A stretch of DNA of 64,000 bases from Symbiodinium natans (GCA_905221605.1 CAJNDS010002102.1:1105147-1169146), one strand, 5' to 3'. Positions 1 through 12,273 are shown, counted from the first letter of the stretch. Program-made: numbers and translations. Notes: generated by a model not told the origin, from the sequence alone.

Positions 1-299
1 TGCACGTTGATGGGTATTCATCTTGGTACCGCTCACAGGGCCAAACCGAAAGAGGGATGTCAAATTGTCAGCTAGACCTGGAGCTTTGCATCAAGTGCTT
101 GCTGCAGTATTTGATGTCTCCTGCTTGGGTCTAGTCCCGGGCAACAAAGTCGATCGTCAATAGAATGGGACACTTGAACACCCGCACCCTACGAAGATAC
201 ACCGGCAGCCAGATTATGCCATCCAGTCTCGAGATGTTGTCCGCATACTTTGCGACCACGGCAACTGCCATACCGCCCAAAGCTTGTAGGCCGATTACT

Positions 300-585
300 A
301 CACCTCGGCGGCAAGGGCTCGAAGGACTCGAAGGACACTGACGAATTGGCAGCGAAATGCTTGCAGGGCCCCAAGAGGTCCCGAGAACCCAGTGCCCTGG
401 ACCTCAACTCCACCTGCCGACTGTGGCAAAGCACAGACGAGGAAGTTCCAGCCCAGGAAGAAGCCCTTCTCGCCTCGGAGATCAGCTTTCATTCCAAGTC
501 AGTTCGTGAGGCTATCGGCTTCCCGATGCATCCCAAAAGGCTTCAGGCAGCCAAAGCATGGTTCAATTTCTGGTGCCGCGCCTGA
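300..585 (+). CDS. Candidate internal exon, unknown protein
   Basis: This open stretch has a charged, protein-like composition (rich in Lys, Asp, Glu and Ser), unlike the cysteine- and tryptophan-rich frames typical of chance ORFs here. I see no recognised domain, no convincing start codon context and no clear splice partners. The true exon edges are unknown and the opposite strand is also partly open. It could be an exon of a plus-strand gene whose other exons are too short to see, or it could be chance. Confidence 0.22.
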
Positions 586-2593
586 ATTTGAGAAACCGCC
601 GTTTCATTGCGGGTCATGTCATGAATCACTGATGGGCAGCGGTGACGTTGAGATTTGACCCCCAAATACACCCGCCTGTGCTTTCTACACGGTATACCGC
701 TGCTATCGAACTATTGGCACAGGCCAGGCTGATAAACATCGCCAGATCTAACTGTGCGATCAACGTAGCATCGGGTCCATGCATTAAACATCATCGTGTA
801 CTCGCGTACTCCCTAGCACTTCTACGATGCTCCACAACTGCTTTAGGCACACTTTCTGCAGCACTGTTTTTCCAAAGGAGACATATGTTTGTACTTGTGT
901 TCCAAACTATCCATCATCACCTTGGGCGAAGCTACATTCCGCCAGTAACTGAGGGGTATCAAGTAGCCAAGCCCTGGTTGCAGACCAGCCGGCACCATCC
1001 GAACCTATGTTGCCATTTCCTGGCACGACACTTTGGGGGTCGGTGCGGAATCCGGACGTGCAGGAAATTACATGGGCCAATACACACATGAAGTTCACAG
1101 CTCCGTGCCTGAAATGGACAACAGGCAACCCCCCCCCACCCCCTCCCTTGGGCGTGCAGCGCAAAAAAGGCGCCGGAAAGGGGAAATCACGGCTTTCGAA
1201 CCAAAAAAATCGACAAGCTGATGGCACATGGCCTCGAGGATGAGTCCCAAATTCATCCGAGGATCGAATCTTTGATCCATCCTTGAAGACAAGGCCCCAG
1301 GACACCGCGATCAAGGACCAGCACGCCAGATGCATGTTGCGCACCCAGAGGCCTGGAGGGCGCAAGCTTGTTGAAGAACTGCTGAGAGCGGTTCTCTGTC
1401 CTAGAGCCCCCGCGGACACCGGGCAAGGACGAAAGGAAGCCCTAATCTCATAAATCCCACTCGTTCCCAGAGCGACTGCTACACCATCTCGGCCTACCCC
1501 CCGCATACACGCACAAGACCGCATCTGGGAGAAGCAGTTCTGGAGTGCAAGTTGAGTCAAGCGGCTCGAGTTTCCACTCCTGAGTTTCGGCAAGCTTTTC
1601 AGAAGGCAACAACCGGCTCTACCCTCTGAGCGATCACTCTTAAATACATCCTGCATTTTAAGCGGGGGATACCATTTGTATTTGCGACATGCTGCTTCAC
1701 CTGTGCATGCCGCAGCCCAACGCAGCCCAAGTGCTTGAAGACTTTCTCAGTGTAGACTGCGGCCAGACCTTTTTGGGGAAGGAAGGGGCGCTCTCTGCTG
1801 GCTTTCAACGAAGTGGCTAAGAAGGAGAGAGACCAAGGCGGCGGCCACTGGTGATGCATGCGACCGACACTGCCAGAAAGCCCACCCATGCCTGAGAGGG
1901 GCCCTTGGAGGGGGAGGGACTGCACTTGACTCGGGAAGGAGCATCAGATCGGGAAGACTCGGCTCAAGCGCCCATCTTCGGGGTCTGTCAAGAAAGCTAT
2001 CGAGCATGGAGACAGAGAGAGAGAGAGGGGAGAGAGCTGACAGAAAGTGAGAGTAGAGTCATGTTTGGGGGAGTTTTTGCGGAGTTACTGAGCACTGACA
2101 CCCCTCAAACCCGTAAGCCCTGGCCTGCTGTTGGCCGGCCTGTTGCCGGCTGTCTTCAGCAGTTGAGAGCTGCACGGCAGCCACCTTAAGGAGATTCTTC
2201 GGAACTCGGGGGTCGTTGTAGGAGAAATCTAAAGAACCCTAGGCCCTGAAAAGCTTTCCAAATACTGGAGGCTGCAATCTGCGGCATCCCGGGCCTCTCA
2301 CTCGCTCCACACTGCTCCACCCCTCTCGGGCTTCGCGCTCCAACTGCGTTACACAGGCTCAACATCTGCATGCACCAGCACCCCCCAACTACCCTCTAGC
2401 AATAGCAGGGTATAAAAGCCCCCTTTCAGTAAAGGGTAGTTGGGGGGTGCAGGCAACCAAGGAGCGCCGAGCGCGCAAAGAAGAATGCCCCACCACTGGG
2501 GAGGGGTGAGCTGCCGGTTCAGCATGAACACACCTCGCACCACGTGTACAAGTGTACAGCTTCTGTTTTGGGACTGGCATGGGCAGGTATTAT

Positions 2594-2662
2594 CCGTATA
2601 CATATGTATATATATATATATACATATGTGTGTATATGTATGTATATATATATATATGTAAA
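2594..2662. repeat. TA/TG-rich microsatellite
   Basis: This is an interrupted (TA)n tract mixed with TATG and TGTA units. It separates the candidate terminal exon at 2692-2878 from sequence upstream and may lie in its intron. Confidence 0.85.
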
Positions 2663-2691
2663 TACATACGGCTCATGTGGCTCACGTGCAG

Positions 2692-2878
2692 ATACAAGTA
2701 CGGTTCACCATGGCAGTTGCCCACCATCACGAAGTCAGAAGCAGAGCACAGCCACCGGTCGGATTTCCCGCAAACCTTCACAAACCCGGCGATGCAGAAG
2801 GGGAGAGCTCTACGGCTCTACGGCCCGGCGGACGAGGTGCTAAACAGCGCCGTTGTGACCAGCTTCATCCTGGTGTGA
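2692..2878 (+). CDS. Candidate terminal exon, unknown protein
   Basis: A possible AG acceptor at 2690-2691 opens a frame that runs about 60 codons to a TGA at 2876-2878. It ends in a natural-looking C-terminus, GPADEVLNSAVVTSFILV. The middle is rich in Ser, Pro, Thr and charged residues. No domain is recognised. Upstream the frame runs into a TA microsatellite, which would be intronic in this model. The overlapping plus-strand frames look less protein-like. Confidence 0.4.
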
Positions 2879-3107
2879 GCACGAGGCATCCAGAACTCTT
2901 TTGGGGCGAATGGGCTCATCCAAGCGTAAGGCATTGGGTCTGCTAGGAGAGGAGTATGAGCACTATACTTAGAGGATGTACTTCTTCATTGGGGGGACTG
3001 AGTGCTGAGACCTCATCTCGTCACACAGCAGCCTGTAGTCGAAGCATGCATAAGGGCAGGTTGGGCCTGGCGACCTAGCGTCTCTACAAATCTGTCGACC
3101 GGAGCCT

Positions 3108-3512
3108 TCATCCCAGACTTTGCTTTGCATTCCAAGAAGCTGGTACAGTACTTGGCAGACCTTCAAGAGTGATCTGAGAAATCAAAGAGTTGACGCGAAA
3201 CTGGCAGCAGTATATCGCTTGACACATGCCGTATGCGCGATGAGAGGCGGAGATGTCGAGGTTCGACGCAGCGACGTACTGCAAGCTGTTCTGAAGAGAA
3301 TACAGCACGGCTGGCACCAGCCTTGTTGGGATGCGGCGAAGCTCGCAGCAGATGTGATCTGAAAGGCATTCCACACTCTCTTCTGCAAGCAGTTGCATGA
3401 GTTCATGCTCGGAGAAATGCCGGACATCACACTTTGCGACGACATGACGCAGGGTCCACAGAATCTCTGGCCGGGATACGAGGAGCCCTGCAGACGCCCT
3501 TACTGAGCGCAA
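3108..3512 (-). CDS. Candidate 3' exon, helical repeat-like protein
   Basis: This minus-strand frame of about 134 codons ends with a stop at 3108 and stays open upstream without a methionine, as an internal-to-terminal exon would. The translation is leucine-rich and amphipathic, with segments such as HFSEHELMQLLAEESVECL and LVPAVLYSLQNSLQYV. These resemble the helical pairs of the RAP/FASTK-type and octotricopeptide-type organelle RNA-binding proteins that are abundant in dinoflagellates. That family assignment is an impression only, because no diagnostic motif is visible. Confidence 0.4.
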   Translation of the reverse strand: MRSVRASAGLLVSRPEILWTLRHVVAKCDVRHFSEHELMQLLAEESVECLSDHICCELRRIPTRLVPAVLYSLQNSLQYVAASNLDISASHRAYGMCQAIYCCQFRVNSLISQITLEGLPSTVPASWNAKQSLG

Positions 3513-3783
3513 CTGAGGAATACCGAGGCCCAGGCATTCTGAAACACTCCATGGAGAAGAACATTTTAATCAACTTGGCGCGAAGCACACACAAAAAGCA
3601 TGCAAGAACTGCCCAAACGAAGCGGAGATGGATGTGTTCCCTTACAGAGAAAGTCTGAGCTTGGAAGTGGGTTCAGGTGGGCTTGTGAGGGATTTCAGGT
3701 AAGCTTCTCGTCTTCTTGTGCATGAAAATCGTTGTAGAGTCTCTTTGGGTTTCTGCACTGAACTCACTTCAGCCTGGCGGTGT

Positions 3784-3806
3784 GGGGGGGGGGGGGGGGG
3801 GGGGGG
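3784..3806. repeat. Homopolymer G tract (about 23 G)
   Basis: An uninterrupted poly-G run. Similar long G or C runs occur at 7009-7028, 20422-20436, 32316-32332, 38059-38080, 56540-56554 and 56625-56642. The two that fall within resolved genes (7009-7028 and 32316-32332) are in introns. Confidence 0.95.
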
Positions 3807-4584
3807 CACACTTCAGTCAGCCCGGTTTTTTCTCTCTGATGCGACATTCGTACAGAACTTGGTGTCCTGCTGCGGCATTGTGGTTAGCAGGGGCGTATGT
3901 CAACGAAGGGGCTCCTAGTTCCGAATGCTGGAGAACCCTGAATCTGATGCCAACCTCTCCCCAGTTCTGAAAATCAGGATACACAAGTTAAACTACAGTC
4001 AGGGAGGGGAGTACCTCTTCAAGGGCTTCCTCCGAGAGGCCTTTGACATTTGCCCAAATCATGGCCCACATCCTTGAAAACTCCAATGCTAGGATGGGTC
4101 TTCAAGCCAGGGTGCATGCACTTGACGCCCCTCCATCCAGAGAGGTCAGGTGATAAAAAAACGTTACAAAAGTTATTTCGTGCAGGTCCTTCGTTTGCCT
4201 GTGGGCTGCTGGTCACAGTATCTGATGAGGATGGTCACCGGAGCTTATTGCGAAAGCCGTGCAGCCAGGCAGAAATGCAGCCGGAACTCCTAGGAGACCC
4301 CTTCGGATAACTCGGACATGTCTAGTAGAAAGGGTCTCACTGTTCTGAGCTGTGCAGCCTGCTGCAGTATCACGCAGCATCTGCTCATGGTGAGACAGGA
4401 CGTATCGGGTACGTCATTTGACACGATGTATAAGGGCAGAAACTCCCGCCAAGGAAATAGGCAGGTCTTCGAGTGTCTCTCCAATTCGAACCGTTGATGG
4501 GTGTCAACTGATACCACAACGATGTCTCAGTGTCATGTGCTGAGACTCAACATGACCTCCACCCTCTATCGTAAGGGCCGCCAG

Positions 4585-5036
4585 TTTGAGACTTGCATGG
4601 CACGGAGAATGTTGAATGCTTTGCATGAAACTCCAAGCAAGTCCTGCAGCCTCGCAACCGAACTTCGTCGGAAAAAAAACCTGGGGCGAGCAGCGCTGCC
4701 TCATTCGCCAGTTGCCTTGATACAAGACATGACACAGCCAAGATATTTGACATGGACTACAGTGACTACGTTGATGGCATGGGCAACTCGGGGAAGCAAG
4801 TCTAGACAGGACAACTTGCAGAAACATGCGTATAGGTATGCACCAGCAATCTTTAACATTCCAACACCATCAGTGGCATCCGTTGTTTCGAAGGGCTACG
4901 AACCGAGATCAGTGGGGTCGGTCGTGTCATCCAGTCAGGGCGCCACTGAGGCTCCGCCTCAGATCTGGTTCTTCTGCGCGAGGTAGAGCCTTGCGGCTGC
5001 AGCGCAGGAGGTCACCAAGCGCGTTTCCGGATCCAC
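4585..5036 (-). CDS. Candidate exons of an unknown gene (partial)
   Basis: Two minus-strand segments look coding. One starts at an AG acceptor and first exon base 5036 and reads VDPETRLVTSCAAAARLYL and onward to about 4962. The other starts at 4715 after ATCAAG and reads QLANEAALLAPGFFSDEVRL, then a Cys/His-containing stretch, to about 4592. Both begin with AG|G, the usual acceptor form in this window. Whether they belong to one transcript is not shown, because intervening exons and donors are not resolved. No family is recognised. Confidence 0.4.
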
Positions 5037-5661
5037 CTGCAAAAGGTCACACGTCAAGGGGGTATGATACAGGAGGTTGCCAAATCGGCATGGAAGACGA
5101 AATTCCACTTTCAGCTCTACGAGGGCAGTTCGGCAAACAGAAAGCGCCCACGAGGAAAGCACTCAAAACAGAAACAGATCGGGGCTGAACAACTGAAGCA
5201 CTAAACTTATATAGTAGCTATGGTATATAATAACCCCAGAATAGATGCTCGTACAGCCGAGCCCCCGATTCTCGCTGACCAATGCCAATGGACTGTTCTC
5301 CCCGAGCCCGCCTCTGTACGATTATCTCGGTTGATACTGTCTCGTAGGTGCGCCCCATCCTCCGATTGACGATCAAACATGGCTGTTCTGATGTTCTTTG
5401 CAATCAGGCATCTGCAATGACAGTTGGCATGGCGCTCAGACATGTTGCACGAGCTCTGGCTACCGTGACAGCGGCAGTCAAGCATGGCGGCAGCCAAGCA
5501 TGGCGGCAGTCAGGCATGGCGGCAGTCAGGCACATCAGCGTATCCACTTGACCCCAAATTTCAGATGTAGCTTCATTTCGGTCGGCAGAGTCGGCGGCCA
5601 CCCAGGCACGTAGCCCGTGCTCCTTACCAGAAAGCACACAGTGATGCCCTGACACTCCTTG

Positions 5662-8600
5662 CTACTGCTGTGGTTGAAAAGCTCCAAAAACTTGACAAGC
5701 TTTTTCTGACCGCATCTGCTCGGAAAACGCTGAAGCCCCTTTCTCCTCGAAGCCGGAAAACCGCCAAGTGTTGCCTGAAAGCATGGAAAAAGCCAAGCAA
5801 CCGCTGTTTCTGCAGTCGGTCGGTCGTCCGGGGAAGGCTTGAGACCTGCAAGATCGGCTAACCCACACATTAGCCAGCTTACTCAATCGTCATCTCCTTC
5901 TGTATATACATACACAATTCCGTGCAATCTTATCAAGATTATATTTCTGGTTCATGCAAACCCCCCCTTCTGGCGGGGTCACCGTAGTACCCATGCTGCA
6001 TCCCCTCATCCCCCCAGCTTCCCTGTCAGGCACTCTATGCAGGGGTGGCTCATTGGCTAGGGTCAACACTGCGCGACCTCCTTCTCCTTCTCTCTCGACT
6101 CACTCGCTCCCTCTCTCGCCTCTCTCTGCTTGATTTCTTTCTTTCTTGAAGGCCCCGGGCTCCCTCTCTCTCGAATGTATAGGGGCCTTGAATGATGGGA
6201 CAAGGTTTTAAGATGGAAGCGTTGGCAACAGAGCGTTCGCGAGCTTGCAAGAAGCTAGCCTTCATGAATTTACGTCTCGAGCACGGAGTCAGAGCAAATA
6301 CCATGTGCACGTGTCGCAAGGACTGATGTGTTTTCACACCATTCTGGCCTAAGGTGCACTTCGTCATCGGAATGGTTGGAAGTCTTGAAAGCTTGAAGTA
6401 CTTGTCCAGCTCTTGTCGGGACTTCATGATGTTTTGTGTGGCTCCATGGAGTGATGATTCCGACGAAAACCCCCCGTACTTTCCAGGCTGGCTTTGTAGA
6501 GTTTGGTTTGTTCTCAGGTGGGACAGGATGTTGAGAAGCTGAGCCGGGCCATAGACGTCGTTACAAAGCACAAAGGGTGAGAGCACGACACCTTCTCCGG
6601 GCATTTCTTTTCCTTCGGGGTACCCGTACGTGCATGAAGCCCAGCCTTGCGTTGGTGCTGGTGACTCAATGGATACCCCTGAAGCATGTCACATGCAGAA
6701 CTGTCGCCCCGCGCCCTGAAACCAGGAGAGACCCTCCAAAGACCTCCGCAGGGGCCCACCGCGGATTTTTATACTCCGAATCCTGAAACATGATCAGCTA
6801 AACACACCTTTTCGTCCGAGAGGCAGGAGTCAATGAGCCTCTTGGCATCTTCAAAGAAAGGTACAGAGGTAGCAGGCCACTGCAGGTCAGGTACCTGCAA
6901 GTCGTCGCAAGTGTCTTAGACGGAATCCCTAGTTCACAGCATGCGACTTGTGATCTGAGCATGGGTTCACCCTACTTTTGGGAAGGCAGTGTCGAAGCTT
7001 TCGCGATCGGGGGGGGGGGGGGGGGGGGTTCTTAAGCAATTGGTGGTAGACCATGGGTTCGATCCCCGGGTCCGGTATGGAGCGCTTCTGGATTCGAGGC
7101 TTCCGGGCTCCGAGGATCTAAGAGGGTTTTTTTTTTGGCACCCGACTAGCCACAGCACAGCGGGGTTGCTAAGTGCGTCTCGGAAAAAGCAGGAAGAAGA
7201 ACCCCCAGGGGAAGACCTAGGCTAAGAGGGTTTCGGGTTTAGGGTGTAGGGTTTAGGGTTTAACCTGGCAGTCCCCGGGCCTGGTTTCTCTCCGCTTGGG
7301 AGACAACGTCCTCACGGCGACATTCGGGGGGGGTGATCTTTTTCTTGACCTTGTATTTCATGTTCGGCGGATACTCAATGATGTTCACGTTCTGAAAATG
7401 CACGTGCCGACATGCTACAGTTTGCTTCTGATCAGGCCCCGTCCTGCACGCTGAGCCCCTGCAGGGGGTTTGCTGCTGTCAGTACGAAGAAAATCACCTC
7501 GGCCGCATGAGCTCATGAGCTTCAAAGCTGCAAAGATGCACCACCCCTATGCTGCGGAGACTGAACTGTGCCCGGCACATGACTCAGCTGCTACTCACCA
7601 CCGAGGCACCCTTCCAAAGGAGAACATGTCAGCCTTATCTGCTTTTGCCATCTGGATGGTCTTGGTGAGAACCTCCGGACGCAGAAGAACCGCAGCCCTA
7701 GAGCCTGGCTTGAAGTCCGAAGGACATGTGCTGCGACATCAAACCGGGCCTAGAGTTTCTACAGTAGCTCACCTCCTTCATGTGAAAGAACAGCATATGG
7801 GTCTCTCGCAAGTCACTTCACATTCAAACCGACACCACAGCTGCCTCTGGCGCCATGTACCGGGGAGTTCCTGGGAAGGGCACTGTGACTCAGCATCTCA
7901 GCACAGCTGAGGAGCTGAGGAACTTGACTTCACAATTGGTAGACCGCAGATGGGCTGTAGCATCTACCCTGAACCCTAAACCCTAAACCCTAGAATTAAG
8001 AGTCCCCGGCATGGCCTCCCAGCTGGCGCGAGTGGCTGTGGCGAATCCGCGCAAGCCCAAAGTCGATGAGCTTCGGCGACTTGTCACCTGTGCTACAACG
8101 GTCCAAAGGACTCTGGTGTGCAGAAGGGTTTAGGGTTTAGGGTTTGGGGTTTAGGGTTAAGCACAATGTAGTGGGCAATTTTCCGCACCACCCGAATATG
8201 CCATGACGTTCCAATCAGTGGTGGCTTGCGGTTTTTTGAGTTGGGAAACTTTGCATCCCACCATCAACATGGGAGACCCCCGAACAGTAGGGTTCCCGTT
8301 TGTAAGGAGCCCAATAAGGTACCCCAAAAAAAATTCGGAAACCCCCACATCCATCAACAGCACCAGCTGAAACATGCCCGAGGTGTCACACTGCCACACC
8401 TCTCCGACCTATCGTCACAAGCCCCCAAAACCACAAAAACTCCATCAACCGCCATCACCTGGAACAGGAAGCTTTGTTGAGGTCTGAACCCTGAAGCTGG
8501 AATTTTTGGCGCAGAGCGGCGGTCCAAGACCAACACGTTGCTGGGCTTCAGGTCGCCATGTGCGACGGAAGGCACCAAGCCGTGCAGATATCGCAGGGCA

Positions 8601-10626
8601 CCTCAGAGCCAGTTGTGTGTGGCTAGACGGTTTATGTACGCAAAAAAGCAATCACCTACAGCATTACTGGAGCGGCATGCTACTTCATCTCTCTTCCTTA
8701 TTTCTAATCGCCCACGACAGTGTGTGTGCGCCCCAGATTTGTCGATCTCTGTCTAAACACGCTGGCCGTCTGGGCTAGGGCCAGGGGACGGGGTTCTGGG
8801 CGCGGGCTTGGGTTGGGAGACTGCAGTTTCGTGTTGTGCCGGCCTGGAGGGGGGTGGCGTTTACAGGGCCATCTCGTATGCATTGCCTCTAGTCCCCATC
8901 CGAATTTCCATCGATTGCATGCTCAGGCACGGAGAATTCCTAGCAGCACCCCATGTTTCTCCATGGTGTTCAGCTGCAGTGACCCCGACAGGAGCGCCTG
9001 GCTTGGACGACAAGGGCAGACATGTGGAGGTATGGCTACCCTGACAACAATATGTACGTGCAATATAGTGTAAGAATAAAGTTCAGGTTCATATAGACGT
9101 GTACTTACTTATTTAACATAACACAATGTAATACAATGTTGCAACATACATTTGTGTACTTGTACACATATATATGTATATACGTATATTCTCAAGAGGC
9201 TTCGAAACTAAAAACAAACTCTGCCAGGAAATCCAACAGGAAACGATATTAAACACGCATTGAGAAGACAAACGAGCATCAAAAACGTCGTGATAATGCA
9301 CACAGCAGTACGAGCCATACAGCAACAGCACATGCACACAGATATGAATAGAATATGATATCAATGTGCGCCGCAAAGGTACACCGGGAAGAGGAGCTTA
9401 AGCAATACATCCTCACGAAGTCGGAGTTGAGCAAAGCTGGGCGCGTTCGAAGTTTAATTCTCAATGCAAAAACCCCCCAAAACAGTTTTTAAATCGCATA
9501 ATGCTCGTTTTGCAATTCTTGGGTTTCACGCGCAACCTCCAAAGCTCCGGACACATATCTATAGATATAATGATGCGAAGTTCGGCGACTGTCATACTGC
9601 TGACGAAGCTGCGGGTTCGGTCCATGTCTGAGACCTTGCTCCCTAAGCCGGCTCATCCCAGGGGGCCCACTTTCCAGCCCTTGAACCCGAACACACATCC
9701 TGCCTGCAAGCTGGTTCCATTCACCAGCTCCTCCACCAAGAACAGAATCTCCTTAGTCCAAGGAACCCAACCCTAACAGCCTCAGCATCTCGCAACATAC
9801 TTTCCAGCACATTCGCAAATCTAGCTGCATAGTCATGTGGCAGCGAGTCCCTCAAAATCTGGCTTTGGAGCCTTTCGCTGCCAGAGAGAGGCTGGGTTAC
9901 GGTCCTGGGAGCTGTGCCGACCCAACCTTTCGCATTGCCGAGTGGCGGCTTGAGGCAATATACAGGCACCTGGCACAAGACCCGACGTACACAGCTTTTC
10001 TGGATACGATGCAATTCGGGAAGGGGTAGGAGGTGCGGAACACGGAAGAATTTGAAAGCCCTCTGTTCTTGCACTGCACGTGGCCTTGAAAAGCGACAAT
10101 GTGAGGATGACGTGCTCGCCGAAGAAATCGGAGCCTAAAAAAAACCGGGACTTGGTGTTCAGGTTTGGTTTCGGCTCACTGGCCACAAGCAGGCGGGGGG
10201 TGTGGGGACGGCGGTCCATCGTGAGAACGGGCTTTGAGTCTTTGAGGGCTTGCGGCGGCAATCAGGGTTCTCAAGGCTTAGGGTGTTTAGGATTGAAGGG
10301 GTCAGCCGAGACAGGGTCCACGAGCTCCAATTGCGTGATTTCCTAGCACACAGGCTAGGCTGGAACCACTGCCCCGAGTCTCTTAGTCTAGCGTGCTGTA
10401 GCTTCCTGGGTTAGGGGCGCACACGACATCTGCCCTCTTAGAGCGAACCACCTGGAAGAATAGGCCTCTGAGAGACCACGTGTGTGATCGAAAGACCTTG
10501 GCGACCTGGTAGCGGCAAGTTTAAACCCAGCGGCTCGTTTGCCAAGTCCGGCAGTGACAGGGATGCATTGGCCAGTGGCAGCTTCACCGCTACCGGCATT
10601 CCGAGTAGATCCCCTGCGAGGATCAC
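5662..10626 (-). CDS. Protein kinase, multi-exon with micro-exons (5' end not resolved)
   Basis: All core kinase motifs can be read on the minus strand across small exons. They are: 10543-10626 (glycine-loop end and MPVAVKLP with the beta-3 lysine), about 9570-9634 (helix C, MTVAELRI), 8518-8601 (catalytic loop HGDLKPSNVLVLD), 8016-8087 (KLIDFGLARI), 7845-7870 (TPRYMAPE), 7610-7672 (ADMFSFGR), 7444-7497 (VIFFVLTA), 7281-7310, 6825-6894 (EDAKRLIDSC), 5775-5845 (LKPSPDDRPTA) and 5662-5745 (C-terminus ending in QPQQ). From the catalytic loop to the C-terminus the phases agree at every junction. Donors are mostly GC or GA, with one GT after 7610. Acceptors are AG|G. The catalytic HRD arginine is glycine (HGD), so this is a non-RD kinase. 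The motifs suit a Ser/Thr kinase of the tyrosine-kinase-like group. The exons between helix C and the catalytic loop, and those 5' of 10626, are missing. The last junction needs a 29-base intron and is the weakest. Confidence 0.82.
7009..7028. repeat. Homopolymer G tract in kinase intron
   Basis: Twenty consecutive G on the plus strand, inside the intron between kinase exons 7281-7310 and 6825-6894. Confidence 0.9.
7227..7262 (+). repeat. TTTAGGG tract in kinase intron
   Basis: About five telomere-type units, some degenerate. In the sense of the minus-strand kinase gene they read CCCTAAA and begin about 19 bases after the GC donor that follows exon 7281-7310. Confidence 0.9.
7967..7993 (-). 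repeat. CCCTAAA tract in kinase intron
   Basis: Three to four units of CCCTAAA on the plus strand. It lies 23 bases downstream (gene sense) of the GC donor of the DFG exon (8016-8087). With the tract at 8125-8159 it brackets that exon, C-rich on the left and G-rich on the right. Confidence 0.9.
8125..8159 (+). repeat. TTTAGGG tract in kinase intron
   Basis: Four to five TTTAGGG-type units. In gene sense it lies about 37 bases upstream of the AG acceptor of the DFG exon at 8087. Confidence 0.9.
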
Positions 10627-12273
10627 CTAAGAAGGAGCCGGGATGATTCACGAGAGCTATGCCTAGAGTGTTCTGCAACCGCCCTTGGGCCAAGGGCCAA
10701 GGTTGCAACACTGGTGTGTTCTACTAGACCAGCCACCCTCAGCCCATCATCTACGCAAGCCCGAGTTCAGATCGTTTGGGGGACAACTTGCATTGCACGA
10801 TGAGAGCTTTGTTCGTCCGCCGCCCAGTGGCTCCATAGTTGCCACGTCCGATCAGGTTCTTCGGATTGAAGCTGAGTTGGCTGGCCTCAGAGGGGTTTGG
10901 GTGTGGCCACGGGGAGGTCCGTATCAGGGCCAATCGAGTAGAAGTGCGGGGGCCTCCGGCTAACTCCCACAAACAGACCTTGTTTTGCACCCCTAATAGA
11001 GGTAACAAGCACATATAGCTGCGCCCCAGCCTCGATGAGCCAGTGCTCCTGACAGAACATGCCGAACTTCTAGGCCTACGTAGGGACGGTACGTACGAAG
11101 TCCTCCACCCGGGAGATCAGGGCGCAGGGCCAGAGCTAGAGATGGAACAAACTCAGTCCTGGTGGCCCAAGGTGACCATGTGCTCAAGTTGTTCTTTGCA
11201 GTCGGTCTTCATATCGAAGATAAACTGGGTGAAACCAGTCTGACCTGCGAGCCCGAAAGACAGTGTGGCATGCTCTACATGCCAAGGTGCTCTTAGGTCC
11301 CAGTCCTTGCTCACGACGCAGTTTCTCAAAAGGCCCTCATTGTCACTCTTATTATTGGTGCATCAGCATTGCTTCTCAAGTGCGGGTCCGAGCAGCCTGT
11401 TTGGTCCTTGGATCACATGGGGGCAGCTCGAGACATGTGCCATTCACATGTCCCTGCCGGTGCTGGATTCTGGATCCCTCGTCGCATTCGTCTACAGCTC
11501 CCGTCAACAAGCAGTCTCAGTTTGTTGCAGGGTCCATGCGGGACCTGCTCCCTGAAAGATTCGACGAGAGTGCGGCCAGGCGGCAGTTACCTCAGGACGG
11601 GTCAAACTGTGGAATCCCTACAGCCCAGGCCCGTGCTTTGCGCCTGTACGCCTTTCACCTCTTGCTTTTATTTTGCAGGGGATGTTGGAAGCCTGTAGGG
11701 GCAGTGACTGCAGTTGGGCTCGTGGGGCGGAGGGAGAGGGAGAGGGAGAGGGAGAGGGAGAGGGAGAGGAAGAGGGAGAAAGAGAGCGAGAGAGAAGGAG
11801 AGAGAGAGAAGGAGAGAGAGAGAGAGAGAAGGAGAGAGCAGGAAAGAGCAGGACAGAGAGCAGGAGAGAGCAGGAGGGCCGGGAGATGGAGGGAGAGGAG
11901 GGAGGTGAGGAATAGGACGGAGGGGAGGACGGGACAAGAGTGGGGGTGAGGACTGAATCCATTCCGCCAAGCGACTACGGACTGGAGGTCAGACGACCGA
12001 CGATTGGGACTCGACCTCCCAGATGATATCGAGCTTTGGGCCTGCGCCGACACACGGTAAGAATCAGGCACTGCAAAGGCCTGTGTGGCAAAAGGACCTG
12101 AAGCAACGCAGCCACACTTTGGAATGGTCCGGACCAATCGATACTCTCGTGGCGCAAAAGTCCGCTGGAGTGCTTCCAGGAAATGTAAGCACAGGCTTTT
12201 TTGTATCTGTATAAACAAGAAAGCTGTTAGCAACATTTTGCGGTGCTATTAAAAAGCGCGCAGGCCGTAGCCC
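10627..12273. other. Interval without a resolved gene
   Basis: It should hold the 5' part of the minus-strand kinase gene, but no further kinase exon was recognised. A plus-strand stretch near 11530-11640 (MRDLLPERFDESAARRQLP) looks protein-like after a TTGCAG acceptor and may be an exon. The long frame continuing past it comes from the GA-rich repeat. Confidence 0.5.
11727..11921. repeat. GGGAGA/GAGA purine-rich repeat
   Basis: A long, slightly degenerate (GGGAGA)n and (GA)n tract on the plus strand. It creates Arg/Glu-rich and Ser/Leu-rich open frames in several frames that should not be read as genes. Confidence 0.9.

Noticed and set aside
6050-6604. 184-codon minus frame with protein-like segments (PAQLLNILSHLRTNQT)
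   Set aside because: It lies between kinase exons that join directly in phase (6825 to 5845), so it would be intronic. It may be an alternative exon, but its 3' half is a CT-rich repeat.
6690-6782. Minus segment reading NPRWAPAEVF after a CAG acceptor, at first taken for kinase subdomain XI
   Set aside because: A much better subdomain XI (SPDDRPTA) at 5775-5845 joins exon 6825-6894 in phase and restores LIDSC-LKPS.
7040-7075. GGGTTCGATCCCC resembling a tRNA T-loop (B box)
   Set aside because: No matching A box, anticodon stem or acceptor stem could be folded around it. It lies in a kinase intron and could at most be a tRNA-derived repeat scrap.
11263-11949. 228-codon open frame on plus
   Set aside because: Its second half is created by the GA-rich repeat (Arg/Glu alternation). 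Only a short central part looks protein-like.
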